DNA of 64,000 bases from Streptomyces sp. V2I9 (GCF_030817475.1 NZ_JAUSZJ010000002.1:1541501-1605500); one strand, 5' to 3'; numbered from the stretch's first letter, positions 55,837 through 64,000 are shown. A program made the numbers and translations. Notes: generated by a model from the sequence alone, not told the origin.

Positions 55837-55917
55837 TGCGAAACGGGGAGGGGCAGGGGGCCGTGCGAAACGGGGAGGGGCGGGAGGCCGTGCGAAACGG
55901 GGAGGGGCGGGGGGCCG
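55837..55917. repeat. Three tandem 27-bp units between the two htaA-type genes
   Basis: Units at 55837-55863, 55864-55890 and 55891-55917 each begin TGCGAAACGGGGAGGGGC and differ at one or two bases. They end 16 bp upstream of the second HtaA gene's start and so lie in its leader. Confidence 0.9.
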
Positions 55918-55959
55918 TGGGGAGATGACGGCCCATGAGGGCGCGCAGAGGTGCCGGGG

Positions 55960-57477
55960 TCAGGAGGTCGTGGGGGCATCGGAGCCCGTGGTCGCGTCGG
56001 TCTCGGAGCCCGAGGTGGCGGCGGCGTCGGAGCCTGCGGCGGTCCCGGCCCCGGTCCCGGAGCTCGGTCCTGACCCGCGACGGCGCAGAGCGAAGAAGGC
56101 CCCGGCGGCGAGCAGCAGCACACCGCCGCCGATGGCCGCCCAGACGCTCGTGTCCGGTCCGGAGCCGGAGCCGGGGCCGGAGGAGGCGGCGGCCGGTGCG
56201 GCGGAGGGCCGCTCCGCCACCTTCTTCGCCGGTTCGGCGGCCGCGGCCGGTTCGCTGCCGAGGTCGGGCAGCGCGGGCAGTTCGGCCTTCTCGTCGACGG
56301 TCACGGCGAGCGAGACCGGGTCCATCGCGGTACCCGCCGTGTACAGGGAGCCGAACGCCTCGGCGCCTTCGGCGGTGAGGGTGGCGGGGGCTTCGGAGAG
56401 GGCGGCGAGGCCGTCCTTCGGGGCGAAGTCCTCGGCGGCGAAGGTGACGACCGGGACGTCCTTCGTGGTTCTGCCCTCGCTGGTGACGTCGGCCGACAGG
56501 GTGCCCTCACCCTCGGAGACGGAGACGGAGACGGCGGCGAACGTCAGATCGAGGCCGTGTTCGCCGGTGAAGCGGACACTGCCGCCGAAGTCCGCGTCGA
56601 GCGTCTGCTTCTTCGCGTCGTACGTGCCCTTGCCCTGCGGGAAGCGGAACAGGGCCCCGCCGTCCCGCGCTCCGCCGGTGAGCGTCCACGCGCCCTGGCC
56701 GATGGGGCCGGTGACGTACTCGCGGAAGGTGCGTCGGACACCCCAGTCGACGGCGGCGTCCTCGAAGCGGCCCGCCTTCTTCTCCGCCGTCGCCTTCTCG
56801 CCCTGCGCGCCGTCGTCCTTCTTCTCCGGGGCGGACGCTTCCGGCTCGGCTGCCGCACCGCGGGTGTCGACAGAGAGGTCGATCGGGTCGAGGGGGGTGC
56901 CGGCGGTGTAGTAGCCGGCGAAGGCGGAAGCACCCTCGGCGGTCAGCGTGGTGGGCACGCCTGTGAGGACGACGGGGGTGGAACCGCCCTTCATGTCGAT
57001 CCCGCCGAGGCCGAGCCGGGCCAGCGGGACCTGGGAGCGCCGGGTGACCTTGCCGGTCCCCCGCTCCGTACTGGCCATGTCCGCGTGGAGCATGCCGCTG
57101 CCGCCGCTGATCCGGATCGTGGGGCGGCTGATGGTGAGGTCCAGCTCATGGCCGCCGTCGGCCTTCCGGTGGCCGGTGAAGTGCACTCCGCCGGAGAAGC
57201 CGGAGGCGAGTGTTCCGGAGGCCGGGTCGTAGGAGCCGGTCGCCGAGTGGAAGCGGAACCGGCTGCCGCCGACCGTGGCCGCGCCGCCGGTCAGGCTCCA
57301 ACTGCCGCCCGCGATGGGCCCGGTGACGTAGCTCTGGAAGGAGGACTTGATGCCCCAGTCCAGTCGGCCGCCCTGCACCGTGCGGCTCGCCGCTTGCGCG
57401 GCGGCGGGGAGCAGGGCCCCCAGCAGGACCGCGAGGAGCACGACGGCAAGCGCACGGATGAATCTGGACGACGGCAT
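55960..57477 (-). CDS. Membrane-anchored HtaA-domain heme-binding protein
   Basis: A 505-residue exported protein. The signal peptide is about 1-30 (ending AAQAAS). Two HtaA domains follow (about 34-190, RLDWGIKSSFQSYVTGPI; about 245-400, VDWGVRRTFREYVTGPI). A Ser/Pro/Gly linker leads to one membrane helix (about 460-480, VWAAIGGGVLLLAAGAFFAL) and RRRG, then a Thr/Ser-rich tail. It lacks a LAxTG signal, so it stays in the membrane, unlike its neighbour. The ATG at 57477 has GGAGG 8 nt upstream. An iron box is directly upstream. Confidence 0.87.
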   Translation of the reverse strand: MPSSRFIRALAVVLLAVLLGALLPAAAQAASRTVQGGRLDWGIKSSFQSYVTGPIAGGSWSLTGGAATVGGSRFRFHSATGSYDPASGTLASGFSGGVHFTGHRKADGGHELDLTISRPTIRISGGSGMLHADMASTERGTGKVTRRSQVPLARLGLGGIDMKGGSTPVVLTGVPTTLTAEGASAFAGYYTAGTPLDPIDLSVDTRGAAAEPEASAPEKKDDGAQGEKATAEKKAGRFEDAAVDWGVRRTFREYVTGPIGQGAWTLTGGARDGGALFRFPQGKGTYDAKKQTLDADFGGSVRFTGEHGLDLTFAAVSVSVSEGEGTLSADVTSEGRTTKDVPVVTFAAEDFAPKDGLAALSEAPATLTAEGAEAFGSLYTAGTAMDPVSLAVTVDEKAELPALPDLGSEPAAAAEPAKKVAERPSAAPAAASSGPGSGSGPDTSVWAAIGGGVLLLAAGAFFALRRRGSGPSSGTGAGTAAGSDAAATSGSETDATTGSDAPTTS

Positions 57478-57504
57478 GAGGGACCCTCCGAGGACTAGAT
57501 ACAA

Positions 57505-57521
57505 AGGTAAGGCTAACCTAA
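57505..57521. promoter_or_regulatory. Iron box upstream of the htaA-type operon
   Basis: On the minus strand TTAGGTTAGCCTTACC is an almost consensus DmdR/IdeR site, 28-44 bp before the start at 57477. It may also act on the divergent hmuTUV operon. Confidence 0.85.
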
Positions 57522-57648
57522 GCTACTGTCGGCCGCGCCGGAACCCCTCCAGCTCCTCCACCCGCCCGACGTATCCACCCGCCCTCAGCCACACCCTCAA
57601 CACCCCTCAGCAGCACGGCCGATCAGCACGCTCCATCAGCGGGCCACG

Positions 57649-57731
57649 CCGGTACGCCCCATCAGCCCGCCCCATCGGTACGGCTGGCCGGTACGCCCCC
57701 ATCGGTACGCCCACCGGTACGCCCCATCGCG
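57649..57731. repeat. Degenerate 13-bp-period repeat (GGTACGCCCCATC) between htaA and hmuT
   Basis: GGTACG begins at 57651, 57677, 57690, 57704 and 57716, mostly followed by CCCCATC or a variant, giving a period of 12-14 bp. The array ends about 30 bp before the hmuT start. Confidence 0.7.
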
Positions 57732-57758
57732 CGCCTCGGAACGACAGGACGGTGCCCC

Positions 57759-58859
57759 GTGCACATCTCGCAGGACTTCGCCCCCTGGGCGACCGGGGGG
57801 CCCGCGGGCCCGGACGCCGGAGGAGCCGCCCGCCGCCGTCCGGCCCGAGGCAGTGCGGTCGCCGCCCTCACCACAGCGGTGGCCTTCGCGCTGGTGCTGA
57901 CCGGGTGCGGAGGAGGCGGGAGTTCCACCCCGGCATCCTCGTCCGTCAAGGGCTCCGCCGCAGCGGACCGGGTCGAGCCGCTGGCCGCCGTGCCCGTGCC
58001 GAGGCTGCCGGTGACGGTCGACTCGGCGGACGGCACGAAAGTCACGATCGACTCCACCGACCGGATCGTGCCGCTGACGGGGTCACTCAACGAGATCGTC
58101 TTCACGCTCGGCTTCGACCGGCAGGTGGTCGCGCGCGACATCACCGCCACCTTCGAACAGGCGGAGAAGCTCCCGGTGGTGACGAGGGCCCATGACGTGT
58201 CGGCGGAGAGCGTGCTCTCGCTCAAGCCGACGATCGTCCTCGCCGACACCACCACCGGGCCGAGCGAGGCGATCGACCAGATCCGCGACGCGGGCATCCC
58301 GCTGCTCGTCGTCGAGCCCGCCACGGAACTGGCCGACGTCGGCCGCCGCATCGACACCGTCGCCGAGGCCCTCGGCGTACCGTCGGCGGGCGCCGAGCTG
58401 AAGAAGCGGACCGAGGACCGGATCGCGGCCGTCCGGGCGGCCGTTCCGGCCACCCCCGATGGGAGGAAGCCGCGGGTCGCCTTCCTCTATCTGCGCGGTT
58501 CGGCCGCCGTCTATCTGCTGGGCGGCGCGGAGTCCGGGGCCGGTTCGCTGCTGGAGGCGGCGGGCGCGGTGGACGCCGGCAAGGAGTCCGGGCTGGACAA
58601 GGACTTCACCGCCATCACCAGCGAGGCGCTCGCCAAGGCCGCGCCGGACGCGATCCTGCTGATGACCAAGGGGTTCGCGTCGGTCGGCGGCATGGAGGGG
58701 CTGGTGAAGATCCCCGGCATCGCGGAGACCCCGGCCGGCATGGACCGCCGGGTCGTCACCGTGGACGACGGGATGCTGCTCAACTACGGGCCGCGCACCG
58801 ACCGGGTGCTCACCGAGATCGTCGAGCAGCTGTACGCGAAGGGCGGCGGGGGCCGGTGA
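57759..58859 (+). CDS. hmuT: Heme ABC transporter substrate-binding lipoprotein
   Basis: A 366-residue lipoprotein. A long N-terminus with RR precedes the membrane segment and lipobox (LTGC, near residue 50). The class III binding-protein fold follows (DRIVPLTGSLNEIVFTLGF, LSLKPTIVLADTT). It should receive heme from HtaA proteins and deliver it to HmuUV. The GTG start has AGGACGG about 8 nt upstream. Its stop overlaps a GTG of the next frame (GTGA). Confidence 0.9.
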   Translation: MHISQDFAPWATGGPAGPDAGGAARRRPARGSAVAALTTAVAFALVLTGCGGGGSSTPASSSVKGSAAADRVEPLAAVPVPRLPVTVDSADGTKVTIDSTDRIVPLTGSLNEIVFTLGFDRQVVARDITATFEQAEKLPVVTRAHDVSAESVLSLKPTIVLADTTTGPSEAIDQIRDAGIPLLVVEPATELADVGRRIDTVAEALGVPSAGAELKKRTEDRIAAVRAAVPATPDGRKPRVAFLYLRGSAAVYLLGGAESGAGSLLEAAGAVDAGKESGLDKDFTAITSEALAKAAPDAILLMTKGFASVGGMEGLVKIPGIAETPAGMDRRVVTVDDGMLLNYGPRTDRVLTEIVEQLYAKGGGGR

Positions 58860-59024
58860 CGACCTCGGCCTCGTACGAGGAACGCGGCGGAGCCGTGGAG
58901 GAACCCCCGAGGACACCGCCGGAGACGGCCCCTGCCCCGGAACCCGTCCGGGCGACGGCCCCGGAGGCGACCCCGGACGTGGCCGGCGCACCGCCCGGCC
59001 CCCCGCCGCCGCCGCAGGACGTTC
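58856..59024 (+). other. Out-of-frame N-terminal extension of hmuU (probable one-base indel)
   Basis: A GTG at 58856 overlaps the hmuT stop (GTGA) and opens a Pro/Ala/Glu-rich frame. This frame is shifted by one base from the permease. Removing one C from the C6 run at 58999-59004 joins the frames as GPRRRRRTFVLTLAL, a basic stretch leading into the first membrane helix. Confidence 0.55.
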
Positions 59025-60035
59025 GTGCTCACCCTGGCGCTCACGCTCGCCCTGCTCCTGGGCTGCCTGCTGTCCGCCGCGATCGGCGCGTACAGCATCC
59101 CGCTCGGGGACGTCCTCTCCTCCGTCCAGCACCGGGCCGGGCTCGGCGGCCACGCGCTCGACCGGGTCGGCGAGAGCGTCCTGTGGAACGTACGGCTCCC
59201 CCGCGTCGTCCTCGCACTGCTCGTCGGCGCCTCCCTCGGCTGCGCGGGCGCGCTGATGCAGGGCGTGTTCGGCAACCCGCTCGCGGAGCCCGGCGTCATC
59301 GGGATCTCGGCGGGCGCGGCGGTCGGCGCGGTCGCTTCGATCGCGCTCGGCCTGAGCTTCTTCGGCAACTGGACCATCACCGTCTGCGCGTTCGTCGCGG
59401 GCCTGGCCACCGTGCTGCTCGTCTATGCGCTCTCCCGGTCGGGCGGCCGGACCGAGGTGGTGACGCTGATCCTCACCGGCATCGCCGTCAACGCCTTCGC
59501 GGGCGCGCTGATCGGGCTGTTCCTCTTCTTCGCGGACAACGCGCAGATCACCCAGATCACCTTCTGGCAGCTCGGTTCGCTCGCCCAGGCCACCTGGCCC
59601 AAGGTGCTCGCCGTCCTCCCGTGCGCGCTCGCCGGGCTCCTCGTCGCCCCGGTCCACGCCCGCAAGCTGGATCTGCTGGCCCTCGGGGAGCGACCCGCCC
59701 GCCACCTGGGCGTGGACGTGGAGCGACTGCGGATCGTGCTGGTGCTGGTGGTGGCGCTGCTGACGGCCGCCGCGGTCGCCGTCGCCGGGATCATCTCGTT
59801 CGTGGGGCTGCTGGTCCCGCACCTGCTGCGGATGGCGAACGGTCCCGGTCACCGCTTCCTCGTACCGGGCAGCGCGCTCGGCGGGGCACTGGTCCTGGTG
59901 GCGGGCGACCTCGCGGCCCGTACGGTGGCCGCCCCCGCCGAACTGCCGCTCGGGGTGCTCACCGCGCTCTTCGGCAGTCCGTTCTTCTTCTGGCTGCTGC
60001 GCAGGACCCGTCGTAGGCAAGGTGGTTGGGCATGA
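59025..60035 (+). CDS. hmuU: Heme ABC transporter permease (FecCD family)
   Basis: A 336-residue inner-membrane permease with about nine or ten helices, containing RLPRVVLALLVGASLGCAGALMQGVFGNPLAEP and GIISFVGLLVPHLLR (given here in overlapping parts of the FecCD signature: RLPRVVLALLVGASLGCAG, QGVFGNPLAEPGVIGISAG). The GTG at 59025 has AGGA 5 nt upstream and could be used as written, but the natural start is probably 58856 in the other frame. It overlaps hmuV by four bases (ATGA). Confidence 0.85.
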   Translation: MLTLALTLALLLGCLLSAAIGAYSIPLGDVLSSVQHRAGLGGHALDRVGESVLWNVRLPRVVLALLVGASLGCAGALMQGVFGNPLAEPGVIGISAGAAVGAVASIALGLSFFGNWTITVCAFVAGLATVLLVYALSRSGGRTEVVTLILTGIAVNAFAGALIGLFLFFADNAQITQITFWQLGSLAQATWPKVLAVLPCALAGLLVAPVHARKLDLLALGERPARHLGVDVERLRIVLVLVVALLTAAAVAVAGIISFVGLLVPHLLRMANGPGHRFLVPGSALGGALVLVAGDLAARTVAAPAELPLGVLTALFGSPFFFWLLRRTRRRQGGWA

Positions 60036-60871
60036 GGACGCTGCGAGACCTGTTCGCCGTACGCCCCCGGCGGCTGCCCTCGCCCGTCGCCGTCGGCGCC
60101 CCCGCCGTGGAGGCCGTCGAGCTGTCGGTGCGGCTGGGCGGGCGGCAGGTGCTGGACTCCGTGGAGCTGACCGCGCACGCGGGCGAGGTGGTCGCCCTGG
60201 TCGGCCCGAACGGCGCGGGCAAGTCGACTCTGCTGGCCGCGCTGGCCGCCGATCTGCCCGCCGGGGCCGGTGAGGTGCGGATCGACGGCCGCTCGGCCAC
60301 CGGCTGGTCCGCGCCCGAACTGGCGCTGCGTCGCTCGGTGCTGCCGCAGTCCGCCGCGCTGTCCTTCCCGTTCCCGGTGGAGGACGTCGTACGGATGGGG
60401 CGCGCGCCCTGGGCCGGTACGGAGCGGGAGGACGAGGACGACGCGGCGGTGGCGGCGGCGATGGCGGCCACCGACGTGACCCGGTTCGCCGGGCGGCCGT
60501 TCTCGGGGTTGTCGGGCGGAGAGAAGGCGCGGGTGGCGCTGGCGCGGGTGCTGGCGCAGCGGGCTCCGCTGATGCTGCTCGACGAGCCGACCGCCGCCCT
60601 GGACCTGCGCCACCAGGAGCTGGTGCTGCGGGTCTGCCGGGAGCGGGCCGCCGCCGGGGACGCGGTGGTGGTCGTCCTGCACGACCTGGGGCTCGCCGCG
60701 GCGTACGCGGACCGGGCCGCCGTGCTGCACCAGGGGCGGATCGCGGAACTGGGCCCGCCGGAGGCAGTGTTCGGCGACGAGCTGCTCGGCGAGGTCTACC
60801 GGCATCCGGTGGAGGTCTTCCCTCATCCGCGTACCGGCAGGCCGTTGATCGTGCCGGTACGGCAGGCCTGA
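60032..60871 (+). CDS. hmuV: Heme ABC transporter ATP-binding protein
   Basis: A 279-residue ATPase. Walker A is VGPNGAGKSTLLAAL, the signature is LSGGEKARVALARVLAQ and Walker B is LMLLDEPTAALDL, with the H-loop in VVLHDLGLAAAYADR. SVLPQSAALSFPFPVEDVVRMGR is typical of HmuV. The ATG overlaps the hmuU stop (ATGA). It completes the HmuTUV importer. Confidence 0.93.
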   Translation: MRTLRDLFAVRPRRLPSPVAVGAPAVEAVELSVRLGGRQVLDSVELTAHAGEVVALVGPNGAGKSTLLAALAADLPAGAGEVRIDGRSATGWSAPELALRRSVLPQSAALSFPFPVEDVVRMGRAPWAGTEREDEDDAAVAAAMAATDVTRFAGRPFSGLSGGEKARVALARVLAQRAPLMLLDEPTAALDLRHQELVLRVCRERAAAGDAVVVVLHDLGLAAAYADRAAVLHQGRIAELGPPEAVFGDELLGEVYRHPVEVFPHPRTGRPLIVPVRQA

Positions 60872-61007
60872 GCCGGTCCGGCACCGTGGCCCGCGCCGGT
60901 GACGGGGACTGCATCCGGTCCTCGTCCGCCCGCACGCCGTCGGCGGCCCCGGTAGGGTTTCGACGGTCAGTGCGGGCGACGGGATGCAGAAGGCGCGGAA
61001 GCAACGG

Positions 61008-62030
61008 ATGACGAGACACCCTGGGCTGGGCCGGCTGGCGGCGGGTATAGCGACGGCGACGGTGCTGTGCGTGACGGCGAGCGGCTGTGTGACGGTGCAC
61101 GGGGAGCGGGAAGTGCTGCCCGGAGCGAAGAAGTCCGAGGCGGCACAGGCGCTCAAGGACTTCACCGACGCCTACAACGCGGCGGACAAGGCGTTCGACC
61201 CGGCGCTGGACGCGGACCGGGTGACGGGTTCGCTCGGCGCGATCAACCAGGCCGGTCTGAAGGCTCGGCGGACGTACAACCCCGGAGGCAACGAGCGGCA
61301 TCAGCCACTGGTGCTCGACGACGCGGCCTTCGTCGTTCCCAAGAAGGCGGGGTGGCCGCGCTGGTTCCTCGCCGACACCGACTCCAACCGGGACGAGGAC
61401 GGCGGGAAGCTGGACACCCGCTGGCTGGTGGTGTTCGTACGGTCGGGGCCCGACGCGCTGTGGAAGGCGGCGTACCTCGCGGTCGTCCCGCCGTCGCAGG
61501 TACCGGAGTTCACCCTGGACGAGGCCGGTCTCGCCACCCCGGTGGAGCCGCGCGACGAGTCGCTGGCCGTGGCACCGGCCGAGCTGAGCCCGTCGTACAC
61601 CGGCTATCTGCAGAGCGGCGCCCCGGACGTGTTCGCCCCCTCGTCGTCGACCACGGGGTGGCGCGAGACGCGTCGCACCACCAAGCGGCCGGGGTTCACG
61701 TACCAGTACGTCGACCAGCCGCTGTCGGACGCGGCGTTCGCCCCGCTCGGGCTGCGCACCGAGGACGGCGGGGCGCTGGTCTTCTTCAGCAGCCGGCACT
61801 TCGAGCGGCAGACCGCGGCACAGGGGCTGCGGCCCGAGGTGAACGCGGACACCGAGGCGCTGCTCACCGGCGAGGTGAACAGCAGCCTCACCAAGGAACG
61901 GGTCTCCTGCCAGCTGGTGTACGTGCCGCCGCGCGCCGCGGGGGCCGGTTCCGGCTCGGACGCGGGCGGCGGCGGCAAGGTGCGGATGCTGAACCGGTTG
62001 CCGGGGCTGGTCGCGGCGAAGGGCGAGTAG
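61008..62030 (+). CDS. Conserved Streptomyces lipoprotein
   Basis: A 340-residue exported lipoprotein (lipobox TASGC, Cys near residue 27). The mature part begins with a KKSEAAQALKDFTDAYNAAD helix and has a mixed alpha/beta body without recognisable enzyme motifs. The ATG at 61008 has GGAAG 5 nt upstream; an ATG at 60984 would add eight residues. A TAGGGT at 60952-60957 may be its -10. Function unknown. Confidence 0.75.
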   Translation: MTRHPGLGRLAAGIATATVLCVTASGCVTVHGEREVLPGAKKSEAAQALKDFTDAYNAADKAFDPALDADRVTGSLGAINQAGLKARRTYNPGGNERHQPLVLDDAAFVVPKKAGWPRWFLADTDSNRDEDGGKLDTRWLVVFVRSGPDALWKAAYLAVVPPSQVPEFTLDEAGLATPVEPRDESLAVAPAELSPSYTGYLQSGAPDVFAPSSSTTGWRETRRTTKRPGFTYQYVDQPLSDAAFAPLGLRTEDGGALVFFSSRHFERQTAAQGLRPEVNADTEALLTGEVNSSLTKERVSCQLVYVPPRAAGAGSGSDAGGGGKVRMLNRLPGLVAAKGE

Positions 62031-62051
62031 CGGCGCGGCGGGGGCCGGCAC

Positions 62052-62112
62052 CGCGTCGGCGGCCGGCCCGGTCACGGCTCGTGGGGCAGCGCCCCACGAG
62101 CCCGCCGACGCG
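62052..62112. terminator. Two-tier hairpin terminator
   Basis: The inner stem GGCTCGTGGGGC/GCCCCACGAGCC (62076-62087 and 62091-62102, 3-nt loop) is enclosed by an outer 11-bp stem CGCGTCGGCGG/CCGCCGACGCG (62052-62062 and 62102-62112). It lies between convergent genes and may work in both directions. Confidence 0.75.
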
Positions 62113-62160
62113 TCCTTCACGTGTCAGCGGGCCACCGGCCCCGGCTCACGTGTCAACGGC

Positions 62161-62907
62161 CTACCGGCTCAGCGGCCAGGCCACCGCGTCGTGGTCCAGT
62201 TCGCTCTGCTCGGCGCTGCCCGCGTACCGCGCGCAGGCGTCGGTGAGCGTCTCCAGCAGGGTCAGCGGGTCGGGCAGTTCATGCTCCGGGCCGCGTACCC
62301 AGCGCACGTCCAGCTCGCCGGGGAGCCGGGCCGGCGGCAACAGGACGTAGCTGCCCCGGCAGTGCCAGCGCAGGCCCGGATGGGCGTCCATGGTCTCGGG
62401 GTGGCAGTCCAGCTCGCAGGGCCACCACTCGTCCTCGTCCTCGGGGGTGCCGCGGGTGGCGGTGAAGAACAGCATCCGGTCCTCGCCGGACTGGGCGACC
62501 GGGCCGACGTGGACGCCCGCGTCGAGAAGGCGCTCCAGGGCCTCCCGGCCGGCGGTGAGCGGGACGTCCAGCACGTCGTGGACCATGCCGGTCGCGGTGA
62601 TGAAGTTGGCCAGCGGCTGGCCGGCGGCCCAGCGCTCGATCTGGGCGCGGTCGGTGGTCGACTGCGTCTGCCAGGCGAAGGAGACGGGGTGCCGGGCGGG
62701 GGTGGGACAGCCGATGCGCTCGCACGAACATCGGTATCCGAGGGGGTGGGCGGCGGGGGCGATGGGCATGCCCGCGTCGGCGACCGCCAGGAGCAGCGCG
62801 ACTCTGGCCGTCTCGTCGGTCTCGGCCCCTGACGGTTTGGGGCGTCGCCGCAGCCACTGGGAGATCCTGCTCTCTGTGCCGCGGAAACGACCGGAATCGG
62901 CGCCCAT
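62161..62907 (-). CDS. Bifunctional DNA primase/polymerase (prim-pol) N-terminal-like protein
   Basis: A 248-residue protein resembling the prim-pol-like proteins common in Streptomyces. Visible features are CSCERIGCPTPARHPVSFAW, a Cys/His cluster typical of the family, then TTDRAQIERWAAGQPLANF and a later LPPARLPGELDVRWVRGP. The catalytic aspartate/histidine set is not obvious, so it may be a non-catalytic relative. AGGGG precedes the ATG at 62907. It stands alone, without phage genes. Confidence 0.7.
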   Translation of the reverse strand: MGADSGRFRGTESRISQWLRRRPKPSGAETDETARVALLLAVADAGMPIAPAAHPLGYRCSCERIGCPTPARHPVSFAWQTQSTTDRAQIERWAAGQPLANFITATGMVHDVLDVPLTAGREALERLLDAGVHVGPVAQSGEDRMLFFTATRGTPEDEDEWWPCELDCHPETMDAHPGLRWHCRGSYVLLPPARLPGELDVRWVRGPEHELPDPLTLLETLTDACARYAGSAEQSELDHDAVAWPLSR

Positions 62908-63072
62908 CTATCCCCTCACCTCAGCAGTTCACCTCAGCGTTGTCCGTCCATGGTCGCACCATCCTGCGGTTCGGGTGGCCAGAGCTCACCAGCGGGGCCG
63001 TGGACCACTGCACCGAGTGAGCACCATCACGCCCGATGTCGCCACATACCGGATACGCCGACCGGTCGGTGA

Positions 63073-63747
63073 TCATGACCGGGGGGCGAGTCCGCCGACC
63101 GCGTAGTCGACGATCGCGTCGGCGTACGCGTGGGTGAGCGGCAGGGTCCGGAGCAGCCAGCGGTGCATCAGCGGGCCGATGAGCAGCTCCAGGGCGATCC
63201 GGGGATCGACGTCGGCGCGCACGTGCCCGGCCTCCTGGGCGGCCCGCAGCCGTGTGACGTACAGCGCGAGCTGCGGGTCGAGCAGTTGGTGGACGAACTC
63301 GGCGCCGAGCTTCGCGTCCACGATGCCCTCGGCGGTCAGTGCGCGGGTGACGGCCTCCAGCACCGGGTCGTTCAGCTCGTCGACGGTGGCGCGCAGGACG
63401 GCCTTGAGGTCGGCGGCCAGGTCCCCGGTGTCGGGGAAGCCCGTGACCCCCTCACCGGACCGCGCCGCGCCGGCCCGCCCTCCCTGGGCGACCCCCTCGT
63501 CGGCCCCCTCTCCGGCCTCCTCGGCGGTGCGGCCGGCCAGGTCCAGGAAGGCGTCCATCAGCACGGCGGCCTTGGAGGGCCACCAGCGGTAGATGGTCTG
63601 CTTGCCGACGCCCGCCCGCGCGGCGATACCCTCGATCGTCGTGCGCCGGTACCCCACCTCCGCGACGAGGGCGAGGGCGGCGTCGTGGATCGCGCGGCGG
63701 GAGCGGTCGCTGCGGCGGCTGGAGTCGGGGGCCTTGGTGGATGCCAT
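63073..63747 (-). CDS. TetR family transcriptional regulator
   Basis: A 224-residue regulator. The helix-turn-helix lies at about 35-65 (TTIEGIAARAGVGKQTIYRWW). A Glu/Gly/Ala-rich insert at about 75-105 separates it from the C-terminal helical domain. A -10-like TAGGGT ends 5 nt before the ATG, and a 12-bp palindrome upstream is a likely own operator. The target gene may lie beyond the window edge. Confidence 0.9.
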   Translation of the reverse strand: MASTKAPDSSRRSDRSRRAIHDAALALVAEVGYRRTTIEGIAARAGVGKQTIYRWWPSKAAVLMDAFLDLAGRTAEEAGEGADEGVAQGGRAGAARSGEGVTGFPDTGDLAADLKAVLRATVDELNDPVLEAVTRALTAEGIVDAKLGAEFVHQLLDPQLALYVTRLRAAQEAGHVRADVDPRIALELLIGPLMHRWLLRTLPLTHAYADAIVDYAVGGLAPRS

Positions 63748-64000
63748 GCCTCACCCTAACGCCGAACGAGCCGATACGTATCGTCTTGCGGGGTGACGGT
63801 GCGGCCGTCCGGCCCCCGGCCGGGACGACCGGCCGTCGCACGGGAGTCACGACCGGTCGCCACCCGCGCACCGCCCCCGATGGGCCGGCCGATAAACCAC
63901 CTGATCGGTTCACTGCGCATCCCGCGCCCGGGGCCCACCATGGGCAGACGCACACGCCGTGCGCATCCCACCGTTCCGCGGCCACCGCCGCCGATCGCGA
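63748..64000. other. Upstream region of the tetR gene to the window end
   Basis: It contains the tetR promoter and the operator-like palindrome. I see no convincing gene; a minus-strand frame at 63756-63971 lacks a ribosome-binding site and runs across the palindrome. Confidence 0.5.
63772..63783. promoter_or_regulatory. Palindromic operator candidate CGATACGTATCG
   Basis: A perfect 12-bp palindrome lies about 14 bp upstream of the tetR -10-like element, so it would overlap the -35 region. TetR proteins usually bind such sites and repress themselves. Confidence 0.55.

Noticed and set aside
63756..63971. Short minus-strand ORF upstream of tetR
   Set aside because: It crosses the likely operator and promoter of tetR, is Arg/Gly-rich and lacks a start signal.

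Overview
The window is chromosomal DNA of a high-GC actinomycete, almost certainly a Streptomyces. The evidence is the strongly GC-biased third codon position, frequent GTG starts, four-base gene overlaps, likely leaderless start sites, Tat/Sec and lipoprotein signals of actinobacterial type, DmdR/IdeR-like iron boxes, and a gene order (maltose cluster, glnE, GlnA2-type glutamine synthetase, nadE, panB, map, heme uptake) that I recall from the conserved core of Streptomyces chromosomes. I see no rRNA, tRNA, CRISPR array, integrase, transposase or prophage.

Layout. 1-3.9 kb: end of a methyltransferase gene, then a ferritin-like diiron protein coupled to a flavin/2Fe-2S reductase and a TetR regulator, then an iron-box-controlled DUF2470 gene. 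4-6.3 kb: an NB-ARC/TPR ATPase. 6.4-21.5 kb: a starch/maltodextrin utilisation cluster made of a secreted double-headed amylase-pullulanase, a secreted alpha-amylase with a starch-binding domain, a LacI regulator, an alpha-glucosidase, the MalEFG importer and a divergent second LacI regulator (MalR). The two secreted enzymes cut polymer outside, MalEFG imports maltodextrin, and the glucosidase finishes cytoplasmic hydrolysis. CTTGC/GCAAG operators mark the control points. 21.5-33.5 kb: a PAP2-type membrane protein, GlnE, a PrmC-like methyltransferase, a small GntR islet with tiny coupled ORFs, an unknown gene, a membrane-anchored beta-propeller protein, the GlnA2-like enzyme and a CBS protein. 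33.6-43.6 kb: a multicopper oxidase with a small membrane partner, NadE, an MFS permease, an exo/endonuclease-phosphatase, PanB and a two-gene ABC exporter. 43.6-51.3 kb: a large SARP regulator, an M50-type protease, small membrane genes, an F420:NADPH oxidoreductase and an MFS exporter. 51.4-60.9 kb: methionine aminopeptidase, then an iron/heme acquisition locus (heme oxygenase, two HtaA-domain surface proteins, HmuTUV importer) with a frameshifted PhzF gene inside it. 61-64 kb: a lipoprotein, a prim-pol-like protein and a TetR regulator.

The most interesting signals are: (i) the diiron protein plus reductase pair, which looks like a two-component oxygenase rather than a hydrolase; (ii) two close LacI paralogues in one maltose cluster with a roadblock operator; (iii) a chain of four ORFs linked by stop/start overlaps, two of them only 27 and 16 codons long; (iv) a sortase-anchored HtaA protein carrying an Excalibur-like calcium motif; (v) single-base frameshifts in hmuU and phzF; (vi) at least seven genes with a -10 hexamer 6-7 nt before the start codon; and (vii) many microduplications in intergenic DNA, several of which copy the stop-codon region of the neighbouring gene.
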